From positions 15,651,929 through 15,715,928 of the forward strand of contig CM068382.1 of NCBI GenBank assembly GCA_034770075.1: 64,000 bases of DNA, in the 5' to 3' direction. The first letter of the stretch is position 1. Each line of letters begins with the position of its first letter. Under the pieces are notes generated by a model that saw only the letters and a program-made list of their open reading frames with translations, made no database searches and was not told where the DNA came from. Origin of the DNA: Aralia elata. Its lineage: Eukaryota; Streptophyta; Magnoliopsida; Apiales; Araliaceae. Below, piece after piece: positions 49,493 to 61,284 of the stretch. The position numbers were made by a program, and so were the translations under genes.

Positions 49493-49800
49493 TGTGAAAT
49501 AATAGATAAAACAAAATGTATAATCAATAAAATGTATATTGATAATCTCTTGTATTTAAGTGGTCATCCATACTTCTCTTTCATTATGATATTCTTACTT
49601 CTTCCGATATACAAGCAACCGTAAACTTAATGGTTAATACTAATATATCTCGGATGGATGATAGTCTCTCTCTCATCCTACTTCTCCTCTTATTTGACTC
49701 CATGCCTATATATAGGCATGGAGAGAGAGAGAAATCCCCCGGTGGGCACCTTTTCATTTGCCTAACCTTTTATATTCTAATGCACATTTTATTTCTAACA
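49493..49800 (-). mobile_element. LTR-like segment between the direct repeats
   Basis: The segment begins TGTGAAATAATAG and ends TTCTAACA, so it has TG..CA ends. Just left of it, CGTGTTGATAACGTGTTG resembles the complement of a Met-tRNA primer-binding site, as expected for an LTR in reverse orientation. It contains a perfect 26-bp palindrome with a TATATA core (49,698-49,723). Its right end abuts the second direct-repeat copy exactly. No internal coding region or partner LTR was found, so this is tentative. Confidence 0.4.
49698..49723. repeat. Perfect 26-bp palindrome with TATATA centre
   Basis: The arms CTCCATGCCTATA and TATAGGCATGGAG are exact reverse complements with no loop, followed by a GAGAGAGAGA run. 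It lies inside the LTR-like segment, where a TATA-like core would be compatible with a promoter, but it may be just a hairpin. Confidence 0.85.
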
Positions 49801-50163
49801 ACCTTGACATTATTATTATTATTTTGGTAGTGTTTATTTAAACTGTAAGACTACAATTAATGATTGAACGAAACGTTTGAAATAAATTTATATAAGAAAA
49901 AAATGAGAAAATGCCAACTAGTTTAGACTGATCACCTACCTACTTATAACATCATAATTACATTTTGAGAAACTATATGCATCAGTAGTCTTCTCTGTTT
50001 GACTTATTGGCTACTCCACTTTTCTCCCCACGCTTCTCACAAGTAGCATTAACTACGATGCCTGATTAAATTTAATAGTAGTAAATGAGTAGTTAAGACA
50101 GAATCCAGCTTAATTTAATTTTCCTTTTGCCCAACCTTAATTAATTAGATCTTTATCTCTCTG
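49801..50163. repeat. Direct repeat of about 360 bp, right copy
   Basis: It matches 48,803-49,183 with few substitutions. Both copies carry GTTTATTTAAACTGTAAGAC, TAGACTGATCACCTACCTAC and CACGCTTCTCACAAGTAGCA. Sequence beyond 50,163 is unrelated to that beyond 49,183. Confidence 0.9.
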
Positions 50164-53100
50164 TTATGGACGTGCCATTGTTTTCTGATCAACTCCCCGT
50201 ATAAAGCCAGTGGGAGTCCCTTTACAAGCCATTTTGTTGGTCAATATTGTTCCAGCAGTTTAATTTTATAAATTCACGGGGCCCACATGCATCCAACTGC
50301 TCCCTACACTTATTGTTGGATTATTTTTGTTTAATTGTTTGAAGTGTGTAAAGGGATTGTCTTGCTTACAATAAACACAGTTTTCGATTTAATGTATATA
50401 TACTTTACAAAACAATTTTATTATTATTATTATTATTCCCATCTCTGTGTCTTCTTTAATATATTATCACGGAATATTTTTGTACTGCTTGTATAAGGTC
50501 TTTAAATCTAACAACGTTTATTGTATGACTTGTTTGTGAGTTTTAATTTGAAGAAAAAAAATGAATGAAAAGTGAAAGTTTTTTTTTAATCAAATTAAAT
50601 ATCACAGACAGCACAGAACCTTAAGAATCTAACAGGGCATGCAGCCGTGTTTGTTTTGGTTGGCTGCTCAATAAATAAATACCACAGATGAACATGCCTT
50701 TTTTCTTGTAACGAGTTACACCCAAATCTTTGTAATATTGTTAGCAGAATAATCCCCAGGCTGTAAAGCTCTTAATATTGAAGTGCAAAACTTGCCCATA
50801 AAGCAAATTTTATTTTTTTGGTTTGGGGCGAGTGTCGGCTCCAGCCCTGCTGAATTTTTAAAAAACATTTTTGGGTATATGATCTATCGGTAATATTATG
50901 CGGTCTAGGACTAATGATTAAATTTTTTCGAATAATATACTGCTACTTCAATATAATACACACTCTTGAGATTATGTTTTATATTCGATTTGTAGAGAAA
51001 AAAAACTCGTTCATTTCAATTTCTGGACATTGAAAAATACAAATTTAAAACAAAATTTTCACCATTCTATCATATTCAAATTTAAATTTTATAATCAAAA
51101 CTTGAAATACCCAGTAATGCTACATGACTAATTAAAAATATAAGATACTCTTATATTCTTATACTTTAAGAAATTTCAATAATTAAACTCTGTACGTAAA
51201 TAATTATTGGTTTTCATTTAAATTGAAAACTCATTATAAATATTTATTCATCTCATCAATTGGTGTGAAACTTGTTATTAGCTTTTGTTTACTTGTTATT
51301 AGCTTTTGGTTTTTTAATTAACATTTTTATCTATAAATCTTATTAAAGATGGTCATTGCGTAATAAAATGAAAGATGGGTAGATAAATTCTTGTTTGTCA
51401 CGTACATAAAAAGAGACATTTTTTAATACTATTAAACAATGGAGTTAATTTTTAAAACAATTTCCACTATATGAGACTATGAAGAAAATCATTGTAAATA
51501 ACTTATGTGAAACGCTTGTATGCAAAAATAATGATTGATTTTAAACATATTTAACATTTTTTAATTTTCTTATAATTATTAAGTCCTCCGCCACCTGGGG
51601 GGAATAAATCATAAAGTTGTTGGTGTTTTTTTTTGGGCACATAGAAAGAGTAGTCCTTGTGAAAACAACAAAAGCAAAAAAATACAAAACAAAACAAACC
51701 TTTTCAACATTTTATCAACCTAACACTACACTATAAAGTTGTCCAACTGCATTCCAAAAGTCTACCTTGGTAGTCTTCCTTATCTTCGTTCAACCCTTTG
51801 GTCTGTCTTTTTTTTTTTTTGGGGGGTTGGGGTGTGTGTGGGGGGTGGTGGGGGAGTGGGGGTCAAAAGGACCAACTAATTCGTTGAGGAAATAATCAGT
51901 TAGGCTCCAGTCAAATTCTCATTTGGATTATTTCTACAAAGTAATGGTTGGTCTTGGTCATTGTTTTTACTTTGAAAATAATACTAGGAATTTTGTGCCT
52001 AATTAAAGGAAACAACACCGTAAAAACCCATTCCATTTCTTTGGCTTCTAGTACGGAATAGTAATTAGTAATTACACAAAGTCTTATAAGTAATTGGAGT
52101 TGAAATAGGCCACGGCAATTTTATTGTCACAATAAGAATTTCTTAAAAGGGAAATTTAAACTTTTTCCAATTTATTTGTGGAGTAATAAGTAAATTTCAA
52201 CAAAGAATTAATTTTCGTGTTCAAGTTTATTTGTGGAGTAAGTCTTTAAATTTGCACTATTACTATCCACTACTAAGCTTGTTTTCAGCGTCAACAAAAT
52301 AAAAATAAAAATAAAAATACTATTAGGCTAAATTATGTCACTTTCTGTGTCTGTTTAAAAATTAGCAAAACAAATATGATTCACAATGGGCAGCCCCACG
52401 TTTTCATAACACTTAACATTTAATCATTAATTACTTCTTATATTATAGCTAGAAATGGACATTTATTAATTTTTGAGAAATGATATATCTTACGATTTTA
52501 TGTATCGATTTTTTTATTGTCAAGTAAATAAATAATTATTAATGATAATTCTTTTAATTAGACATATGATATGCAGGTACCTTATAATTTTAATCTTATA
52601 ATTTTATGTATTAATATATATTGCAATTATTGAAAAAAAAATTCACAGTATACAGCAAAACTCTTAAATTCTCACAAACAAACAAGATCTATGTATATCA
52701 ATACTATTTTCCTTCCCAATCCAACGTGTTTCTCTCTCTCAAACGTGCTTTGACCAAGGTTCTTGTTTCAAAGAAAGTTACAGAAGAACCAAACAGGAAT
52801 CTCCAAATATAAATAACTATCATTATAAATAAAAAGATGGGTTCACTATGGTAATTTTTATTTATTTATAATATAGCACTTCAATTTCTATACCATAATT
52901 TACAAGTTCGTAGGAAATGAAGGTGAACATCAACATAGCATAGATGTTGGTTTACCGACTATAATACTCCCTCTGTTCCAAAAAAAATATTTAATCATAC
53001 ATTTAATTTTTTTAATTCGTTTTAAAATTAAAGATACATTTTTATTTTAAGACTATAAAATAATATGATGTTTCTAATCTGTCATTACTTTTTTGCCAAT

Positions 53101-54041
53101 ATCACAACCACAACCGAAATCATAACTAATACTAAGATTATATAAGAGAAGATAAAATTATTCTTACAAGTCGTCGTTTTATAAATATATCAGCATACTT
53201 CATAATTACTTAAATTATTAGAATCTATTTTATAATTGTTTTCCTTACCAATCATATTTTGTGGTGATAGCACAAAATTATTGAGCTTAGTAATTGTGTT
53301 TAATAAGAACTTTTTTTTTCTTTTTAAAAAAAAATAAAAATTTAATGCTGTGTAATTGTGTAAAGAATTTTCTTAAACATAGTTTCACAAAACATAACAT
53401 GTATATGTTTTTCAAAATTTGTATCATAGTTGATTCATCAATCCAATTCAAATTTTAGATTATCTTATAAGAGAATTTATTAGTGATAGAACTCTAGGAT
53501 TTAAACTAATAGTTACAGAGGACTACTTTTATAGATTATTTTGTTAAGTAAGTATATTCATACGATATGAATTTTATAGAATTAGTATATGTATTAGTGA
53601 AAAGTAGTACTTTCTTAAGATTAATATTCTCATGGATAAGTTTTATAATTGTAATTCAACATAAATTTATTGTAATATATAACGAGACTCTGTTTTCATA
53701 CCCAAATAAATTTTATTAATGTTCTTTTTTTTAAAAAAAAAAGTTTAAGATTTACAATAGACGTATTTTAAGAAATTTATTTTCTTAAATGTAAAGAGAA
53801 ATAAAATATTATTGGCAAAAAAATAAACATAAAAACAATTGTCAATCCTTAGATCTCATATCCTATATTTTGTTGGTTAGTACTTCCTATGGTCAATATT
53901 TGCCAACCCCACCAATAGAGAACATACAAGTACAGTTTAACTCAAAAAGCTTCGAGTCCAGCTAACTTTATTCATAGAAAAATCAAAGCACAACGTCATT
54001 CCAATCAGTAAAAGGATAAAAAAAAAATAAGAAAAATAATA
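50164..54041. other. Gene-free A+T-rich interval
   Basis: No coding sequence was recognised. It contains an orphan Stowaway-like end (CTCCCTCTGTTCCAAAA at about 52,970) without a partner, and a G-rich tract at 51,821-51,866. Confidence 0.5.
51821..51866 (+). other. G-rich tract with G-quadruplex potential
   Basis: The tract has runs of six, four, six, five and five G separated by loops of two to seven bases, directly after a poly-T run. It satisfies the usual G-quadruplex pattern (four runs of at least three G, loops up to seven). No gene is near enough to suggest a regulatory role. Confidence 0.7.
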
Positions 54042-54303
54042 CTCCCTCCGTCCCAAATTAATTGCTTTTCTAGGATTTTTTAAAATCAAATTGACTATTT
54101 TTAAAATTAATAATTAAGCATATATAAATATATTTCTAAAATTATAAAAATTAAAATTAGTAATAAATTGTATATACTTTCTTTTGGTTATAATATCTTC
54201 ACTTATATGTTAGCAAAATAGTAAAAAGGATTAGTTTTTAAAAAATAGTCAATTTGACTTTAAAAAGTCTTAGAAAATGCAATAAAGTTGGGACGGATGG
54301 GAA
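54042..54303. mobile_element. Stowaway MITE
   Basis: The left end CTCCCTCCGTCCCAAATTAA and the reverse complement of the right end (TTCCCATCCGTCCCAACTTT) begin inverted repeats that continue for about 60 bp each (both include AGTCAATTTGA-type sequence) around an A+T-rich centre. TA flanks the left side and ATA the right. The long arms and short length (262 bp) are classic for Stowaway. Confidence 0.8.
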
Positions 54304-54627
54304 TATAATATTTACAAATATTTAACATTCTGTTTTTTAAATTATCTAAAATATTCTTGGATATTTTTTTTGAAAAAGATATATAATAATTAAAACAACT
54401 CTTATAATTTCCTATATTTAATGGTCAATATATTTATAAGTTTTCACAATTATAATACTGACGTAAATTTAAACGCCATAACATGAGAGGGTTACTCAAA
54501 AAAACTTAATGTTAATGATTAAAAATATAACCTATAAAATAATTTATGTTAAAATATCCTTAGGAGATGAGTTTAATCATCATAAATGTGGCTTATTGTA
54601 CAACGTTTTAACGTTGGACTATGCACA

Positions 54628-55938
54628 TCTATATTTATATAAAACTATATAATAATCAAAATTTAGTTTATTGATCTTTGTCTTTAGTCTTTGGTCTTTT
54701 AATCTGTTGGTCTTTGAATTATAGACTTAGAATTTAACTAGAATGAAAGAATACTTATTTTTACGCTCCTAATATCAATGTTAGGATTAACATTTAAACT
54801 AATAACTAAACAACTCTTTTTTATAGTCCCCTACAAACTTTAATATTAACTTATTATTATGTAATAATTTTTATTTTTTATAAGAGTCCTTTTAGTTACT
54901 TAGATCATATGATAAATTTTAATTTTTTAAAATTATATTTAGAATTTTTAATTTAATGTTTCTACTCAAACTTTAATTTCTTAAAATGACAATATATTAA
55001 GAAATATTATGAGTACATAATAATTAATATAAAAAATTATCTTATATATATCATATTATATTAATGATTACTATAGTTTAACAATTCCTATTACATAATA
55101 GAGGGACTCCTTAGTTTAATTAATGTTACAAAATAATTCTTAACTTTATATATTAAGTTATTAAAATTTAGTTAGCTAACTTTTTAAAAAACTAAATACC
55201 ATAATGGACAGCTCATTAATTGTATAGCAATTATATTTCCTAAATAATTATATATTAAAAATATATAAAAAAATATTATTGAGTAAATACTAAATTAATA
55301 TAAAGGACTTATAATGTTATATTATAAAATATATTTATACGATATTAAAATTTAGTAAACAAAATTTATTTTAATATAGGAGACCTTAAGTTCATTAATG
55401 TTAAAAAAAATTCTGACCCTTATATATTAACTAATTAAAATTTAATTACCTCTTTAAAACTAAAAATTATTATCTGTAAACTTATTACATTTACAAAAAT
55501 ATTTATTTTTGTAATAAATTTATTTAGTTTGGTTAATTATACAGTAGAATATGAAATCTAAACAATATATTTAGGTTTTTAAGGTTTCCACCTCAAATTA
55601 TGAAACTCTAATTAAAATGCAGTATATAAATACCAAAGATTTGATTATAAAAATTATATATTAAACTTTAGAAAAAATTAATATTAAATTAGAAAATAGC
55701 AAAACGAATTACATTCGTAACACATCAATATTTGAGTAATTCGGATCCTTGTATTGTGATCTGTTAGTCATTCGTTTTTTTTTTAAGCCAAACTAAAATT
55801 GTAAGAGAAGTCAATTTTTTAACAATTTCAAAAAAAAAATATGTTTTAATGCACTATATAAAATACAAAATTATCACAAATTACAAAATAATATTACATT
55901 AAAAAATAACTCGTGTTTCGCATGGAGCACCTAGCTAG
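54628..55938 (+). mobile_element. Candidate non-autonomous Helitron
   Basis: The proposed 5' end TCTATATTTATATAAAACT is preceded by A. The 3' end CTAG (55,935-55,938) is followed by T, so insertion would be between A and T as the family requires. Upstream of the 3' end, CTCGTGTTTCGCATGGAG forms an imperfect short hairpin resembling the usual CCCGTGC..GCACGGG. The interior (1.3 kb) is A+T-rich and non-coding. Confidence 0.5.
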
Positions 55939-56883
55939 TTCTTTTATATACCTTCTAGGTAATAACGTTTTGGTCACCAAAATTCACCGTCACGGCCCCC
56001 TTCATCATTTTTTTTTTTCCAGAATTAAAAATAAGGATGCCCCCCCTTGCGATTTAATGCTCCAATAATTTTAATATTTTAAAATTAACTTCATAAATTT
56101 AAAACTACTATAATTCTTGTTAAAATTTTTAACAATAAAAATCATTATTTGACTTTACAAAATTAAATTTAGAATTTGTATGAATTCACTTTAAAAAATT
56201 AAATACTTTCTCCGTTCCATATTATAAGACTATTATTAATTTTATACAAGTCAATTTAAGATAATTTTAACCTTAAAATTACATCGATTTTCCTTTGTTT
56301 TAATCAGATAATAATGATTTAATTTTGTAAAAATAATTTACAAAAGTATTAATTATTGTAATTTTTATTGTTTCTATACTCCATCCGTTCTAAAAATTAG
56401 AGTTATATTTTTGATTTTGTAGAGTTCCAATTATATAAAATTTTTAAAATTTTAAAATTTGATATAAAATTATTTAGATTTAGTACAATATAAATATAAC
56501 AATTGCAAAACTAACTATAAGAGTACTATAAATTATCGAAATGATATCAATTTTAAGAGTTTTAGAATTTCACAAATATAACTCTAAAAAAATTAAAATT
56601 GTATCCTTTAATTTTGAAATAATAAAAATAATAATTTTTAATGGCGTTTATCTTAATTTTTCCAGATTTAAAAATAATAAAATTGATTTTTATTTTATAA
56701 TTTTAGGAATGAAAAAAATATTATTAAAATAAAAGGAATATATTTTTACAAAGATATGTTTACTATATATACTGAATATTAATCCCCGAAAATTCCCGAT
56801 TTCCTGTCCTCTCTTTAACGACCTCTTCATTTCTTTCTTTCTTGTTCTTTTCTCCTCTCTACCTGTCAAACCTTCTTCCACAA
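55939..56883. other. Intergenic stretch and promoter side of the truncated gene
   Basis: No gene was recognised. Orphan Stowaway-like ends (TTTCTCCGTTCCATATTATA near 56,208 and CTCCATCCGTTCTAAAAATT near 56,381) lie close together without clear partners. From about 56,800 the sequence turns C/T-rich and looks like a 5' leader. Confidence 0.5.
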
Positions 56884-56943
56884 ATGAAGAGCACAAAAAA
56901 CCCAATACTTCAACTTCTTCATCCTTTCTTCTCAGGGAATTAG
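56884..56943 (+). other. Upstream ORF of 19 codons abutting the next start codon
   Basis: ATG at 56,884 opens a 19-codon frame ending in TAG at 56,941-56,943, immediately followed by the main ATG at 56,944 in the same frame. If it lies in the mature leader it could limit translation of the main frame. Alternatively, TTCTTCTCAG at its end could be a splice acceptor that removes it. Confidence 0.4.
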
Positions 56944-57087
56944 ATGACGACGACGACGCTCTCCGCCGCCGTCAGTTCCGCCTTTTTCCACCCATTTTTG
57001 CCTGCCGTCTCTGTTCAGTCCATTCCTTCGGCGGCTACGCCTCCACCCCTCGCCCGGTCAGCTACGGCTCCGCCGCCACTGTCTGCG
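56944..57087 (+). CDS. 5' fragment of a gene with a transit-peptide-like N-terminus, cut by the assembly gap
   Basis: An open frame of 48 codons starts MTTTTLSAAVSSAFFHPF and runs into the N gap at 57,088. The frame is rich in Ser, Thr, Ala and Pro and lacks acidic residues, which is typical of a plastid or mitochondrial targeting peptide. The DNA is C/G-rich and preceded by a C/T-rich leader, as expected of a true first exon. The mature domain is not in the window, so the function cannot be told. An upstream 19-codon frame ends directly at this start codon. Confidence 0.55.
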
Positions 57088-57187
57088 NNNNNNNNNNNNN
57101 NNNNNNNNNNNNNNNNNNNNNNNNNNNNNNNNNNNNNNNNNNNNNNNNNNNNNNNNNNNNNNNNNNNNNNNNNNNNNNNNNNNNNNN
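57088..57187. other. Assembly gap (100 N)
   Basis: Exactly 100 unknown bases: the conventional placeholder for a gap of unknown size. The left side is a first exon of an unrelated gene; the right side begins inside exon 1 of a kinase copy, so the two flanks were joined by scaffolding. Confidence 0.97.
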
Positions 57188-60100
57188 TGCTGATATTCAG
57201 AAATTTCTCTTCCCAATTGTCCCGCCGCCCCCTCCCCTCATGATTCATGCCACCCGGTGGAAACCGCCGGCAGCCGGAGGAAAAGGGGATTTGCCTGATA
57301 TTCGGTGTCGAGCTCAGATTCTGCTGATGAGTTTGTGAGCTTGGCTTCTTCTACTACGTGATTTGTATTCACGCAGGTAGGCTAATTTGGTTACGGATAT
57401 TAGGCACTTTACATTATTAGTGTTATATTATGATTGCAATTGGTTTGTATGGATATATTTTGATTCTTTCTATAATTTTTCTATTTCGGAAGAATGGAAA
57501 TTTTGTTTGGGTGTGTTGTGTCATTATTGTTCAATTTAAAGTGGCATGCCGAATTCAGTGATGATTTATTTCCTTTACAACTCCCCCAGCATTTGGTTTG
57601 TTCCCTATAAAGAGAATTATCTGTTAAGCCTTATCTATGCCTTTGTTATGGTTCTTCACCACCCTTCCTCTTTTAAATTTACGCCCTAGAAAGAATTACT
57701 CTGTTTGGTTTTTATTGATTCCTTACCCCTCAATTTCTTATACTTTACAAGTTACATTTCCTTAAGAAATGTAGGAGTATTGCTCATTGTATACATTTGC
57801 AATATTATTAATGTTCTTGGGCAAGTATGTCATGATGTAGAGAAAAAAACTTATGAGGCTACTTTTTCCATCCGGATTCATGTGATATTTATGTTAAAAA
57901 CAATAATGGGTAGTAAGTGGTTGCTCAATTTAATGGTGTACTTGTTCAGATTTCACAATATCCATTTGGAATTCACACTGCGGAGGGGGCGAGTTCTCAA
58001 GCTTCATCACAGATAGGAATGTCACAATTTGGCACAGCGCGTGATTACCATGTATTTGATTTGCAAAATGAACTCTGTACTGGTATAAGGAGAAAGAGGA
58101 TGACTAGGTTTTATGACCACCTTCTTTGGGCAAACTCAGATTCTTATGCTGGTCCAAGTTGAGGACACAGTTTGTCATGATCTTTCCAAATGCAGAAATG
58201 AATCTGATTTAAAACACGAGTCAGAAATATTTCAATCAATTGGGAAAACTAAGTCATTCGGAAAACTTGCTGACTTTTGATCTCCATGGACAATGTAAAT
58301 GATGGGGTTCAAGTTAAAGATTACTATAACTTTGATTGTAAGCGTCCATCTTGAAGGTCGGATGTACAACGGAATGATTAAAATATAAAACAGCTTACTT
58401 TGATCAGAAATTTTATGGCGGGGATCCTGCAGTTCTACAGTCTCTTGAATGGGAAAGAAAACAACTGCATGACCTTTTTTCACTTATGTGGTAACAGGGG
58501 TTAGACCCAATGAATGTACTCTGGCCCAGGAGAATGAAAACTGATTAGAGTGATGTTGATGAGGATTTCAAAAAGCACCTCTATCCTTGCTTAATCCGGT
58601 TTTCGAGAAAGGCTCCTATGCAGTTACAAATGGTAATTATGAAGCTAACGGATGACAAAGAAGTAAGTAGGGGATCTTTTGAGCATGATCCTGTCTGGAG
58701 ATGAGGGAGGCAGCTGGTTGCTGGTGATGAGCTTATTTATGAGCACCAATGAAGAGGATTATGGAGTTTTAAATTCTAAGGATTATACACAGGAAAAATA
58801 GGTTTGTTTGTCTTTACCTGTTAATTCTTTTTGTTTATTAATAGTGTTGGATGTCAAGTTCGAACTCTGTGGGAACAGCTTTTTCTTAAGTAAGTTCACA
58901 ATTGGTTTATATCGCAATTTCTACTCGGTTAATGATGTTTCAGCTAGGAACTATTTAATTATGTTCTTTTTTGTTTTATTTTTGTGGGAATTCTAAGTTG
59001 GTCTTTTGCATGGTTGGTTTCTAGCAATTCCTATTGTGCTTAATTGTTTTTGCCTTCCGCAGGACTGGATTTGAAGAGAACAAGGATCTGACCATTGTTT
59101 TAAATAGTATTAATTGCAGGCAGAGATTATGTTACGGAATACTTAGGGTTCAGCCGCTTTCACGCAAAGTTGTTCAGGCTCATGTTCTTTCTATATAGGG
59201 AGGGGATGTTTTTAGGAAGATTATATGAAGAACGCAAAGGATTTCTGTGATCAGAGTTTAGATGGAAATCTTATACTTTTGAAGTTGTTGTAAACATTGC
59301 AGGGTTCCTGGTGATGTACACAACATTCTACGGCTTTATGAATTATCTTCTATCATCAGGTAATGTTTATATCATCTTATGCTTCATTATTAAGTACATT
59401 TACACTCGTCGTGTTATTTTTATTTCGTATCTATTATGACTTTTTTTATTTTAAATATAAAACTCTTTGTGGTGTCTAGAAAAGCTGTTCCATTTTCTCT
59501 ATATATTCAGTTATTCACCATCTTTCTGTAATTATTGGTTTGATATTTTACATGTTGTTTACCATATTTATTTTAGTATAATTCCTTTGCCTTTTGGCTC
59601 TTGAATCATTTAAGATTGATCATTCCTTTCTGATTGTTTGTATGCTTGAAATTTGCAGTATGCAGTCCGCACTGATTTGTTGAGTCCTTGTATATTCCCT
59701 CCATTCACATAATAATTAGTGGTTTTTTGCTTCATGCACATTGATTAAGTAAAGTTATTTAATACTATCATTGAATTAATTAATTCTTGTTGTAAAATTT
59801 CTATAGTTCTACCCTTTTTATGGGAAGTTAAAAACTTACTAATATAAAGAGCCGAGAATTTCTTGGGACAATAAGAGAGGTTAAGGGTGATATAGGAAAG
59901 TAAATAATTTATTCTCCTAGAAAGTTATAAACGACAAATAATATTGGAACACATTTTATTTCCTCCTAAAAAGTCTATAATAATGGAAATGGGAGGGGGC
60001 AGTATCATTTTTATTGTCTTAATCTGTACTTATAACCCCATATGATTCTTAAAAACATGCAGGTGAGCATCTCTTCATTGTTTGTGAACTTCTGCGAGCA

Positions 60101-60529
60101 AACATATACGAAATTCAGAAATATAAATATGGAATCTGGTGGAGAGCCTTATTTCACAATGCACAAGGTTTGGCAAGGTTTGGTTCAATTAGGCTAATCC
60201 ATAGTTATATATCTGATATATTTTAGCAATTCTATGTAAACATAAATTAAAATAAAATTTCATTGCATGAAAATGGTGATTATGGAAGTATAAACGGCAG
60301 CATGAAACCTTGATGTGGTGTTTTTATTGTGTACACAGGCTAAAACCCTGCAATTGTTTGGGAAGGCATTGGATTACTTGCATAACTTGGGAATGCATCC
60401 ATTGTGATCTAAAGCCAGAGATATATACTTCATCAAAGGGAGTTACCGGAAATGTGAGATAAAAGATATTGATCTGGGCTAGTAATTGCTTTCAGAAACT
60501 GACCAAAAACAATAAAAAAAAAACACCCC

Positions 60530-60530
<1 letters not shown>

Positions 60531-60560
<30 letters not shown>
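60531..60560. repeat. Poly-A block inserted in corrupted exon 5
   Basis: Thirty A follow an A-rich, ACACCCCC-containing stretch at a point where the intact copy has only a few bases (CTGACAACTTGTCC near 30,097). The insertion is unique to the second copy. Confidence 0.85.
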
Positions 60561-60561
<1 letters not shown>

Positions 60562-60904
60562 GTTGTCCCTTATATGTGCAATCTCGGTCCTAATAGGGCT
60601 CCCTGAAGTCATCCTTGTGTCACTCATATGACCAAGAAGATCGACCCTCTGGTTCTCTTGGCTGTATCTTGGCGGAAGCTTTATTCTGGGGAAGTATTGT
60701 GCCAGTTTAGTTTCTGTTTATCTATTACAGTGGAATTTAGTCATATTAATAGAGATACAGTGCCTTTTCTTTCAGATGTCCTTAGTCTAACAATTTTTCA
60801 TCAATTGAATTTTTTCTCCCCTTCATTTGATTTCCCCCTATTTTATTAGTATCCTAGTAGGGACAGGAGAAGTAGAACCTACAGATCAAAAAGTACATTG
60901 GAAG

Positions 60905-61125
60905 AAAGTAAGGTCATATACGGCCTATAAGGATAGTGCATTCGACTGAGACTATAAATTAAGGTCATAACGGCTACAGGATCAGTGCCAATCCGACTGA
61001 GACTATAAATAAGGGCCATAATCTGTACAGAGGGTAGTAGCCATCGGAACTAAGACTATAAATAAGGCCATAATGGGTACAGGATAGTGCCTCATAAACT
61101 GTAGACTATAAATTAAGGCCATAAT
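60905..61125. repeat. Corrupted copy of the 46-bp intron minisatellite
   Basis: The units recognisable at 30,415-30,620 recur here in the same order and number, but spacing is irregular because of added bases. This agrees with the same locus read with indel errors. Confidence 0.8.
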
Positions 61126-61227
61126 GCCTATAGATACTTCCTCTAACTAGAGGCTTGTGACCATGACCAATATCCATATAAGAGATTGGTATGATAGCAT
61201 TTGACCTGTAGCTTAATTGGTACAACA

Positions 61228-61230
<3 letters not shown>

Positions 61231-61283
<53 letters not shown>
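61231..61283. repeat. Poly-G homopolymer (53 G)
   Basis: Fifty-three uninterrupted G occupy a place where the intact locus reads TACAACTTGTATTCC (about 30,700). A run this long in an A+T-rich plant intron is very unlikely to be real and looks like a sequencing or gap-filling artefact. Confidence 0.9.

Positions 61284-61284
<1 letters not shown>

Noticed and set aside
52970..53050. Stowaway-like left end CTCCCTCTGTTCC
   Set aside because: No inverted partner with TA border was found downstream, so no element could be delimited.
56206..56410. Two CTCCGTTCC / CTCCATCCGTTC Stowaway-like ends in the same orientation
   Set aside because: Same-orientation ends do not form one element and neither has a clear partner.
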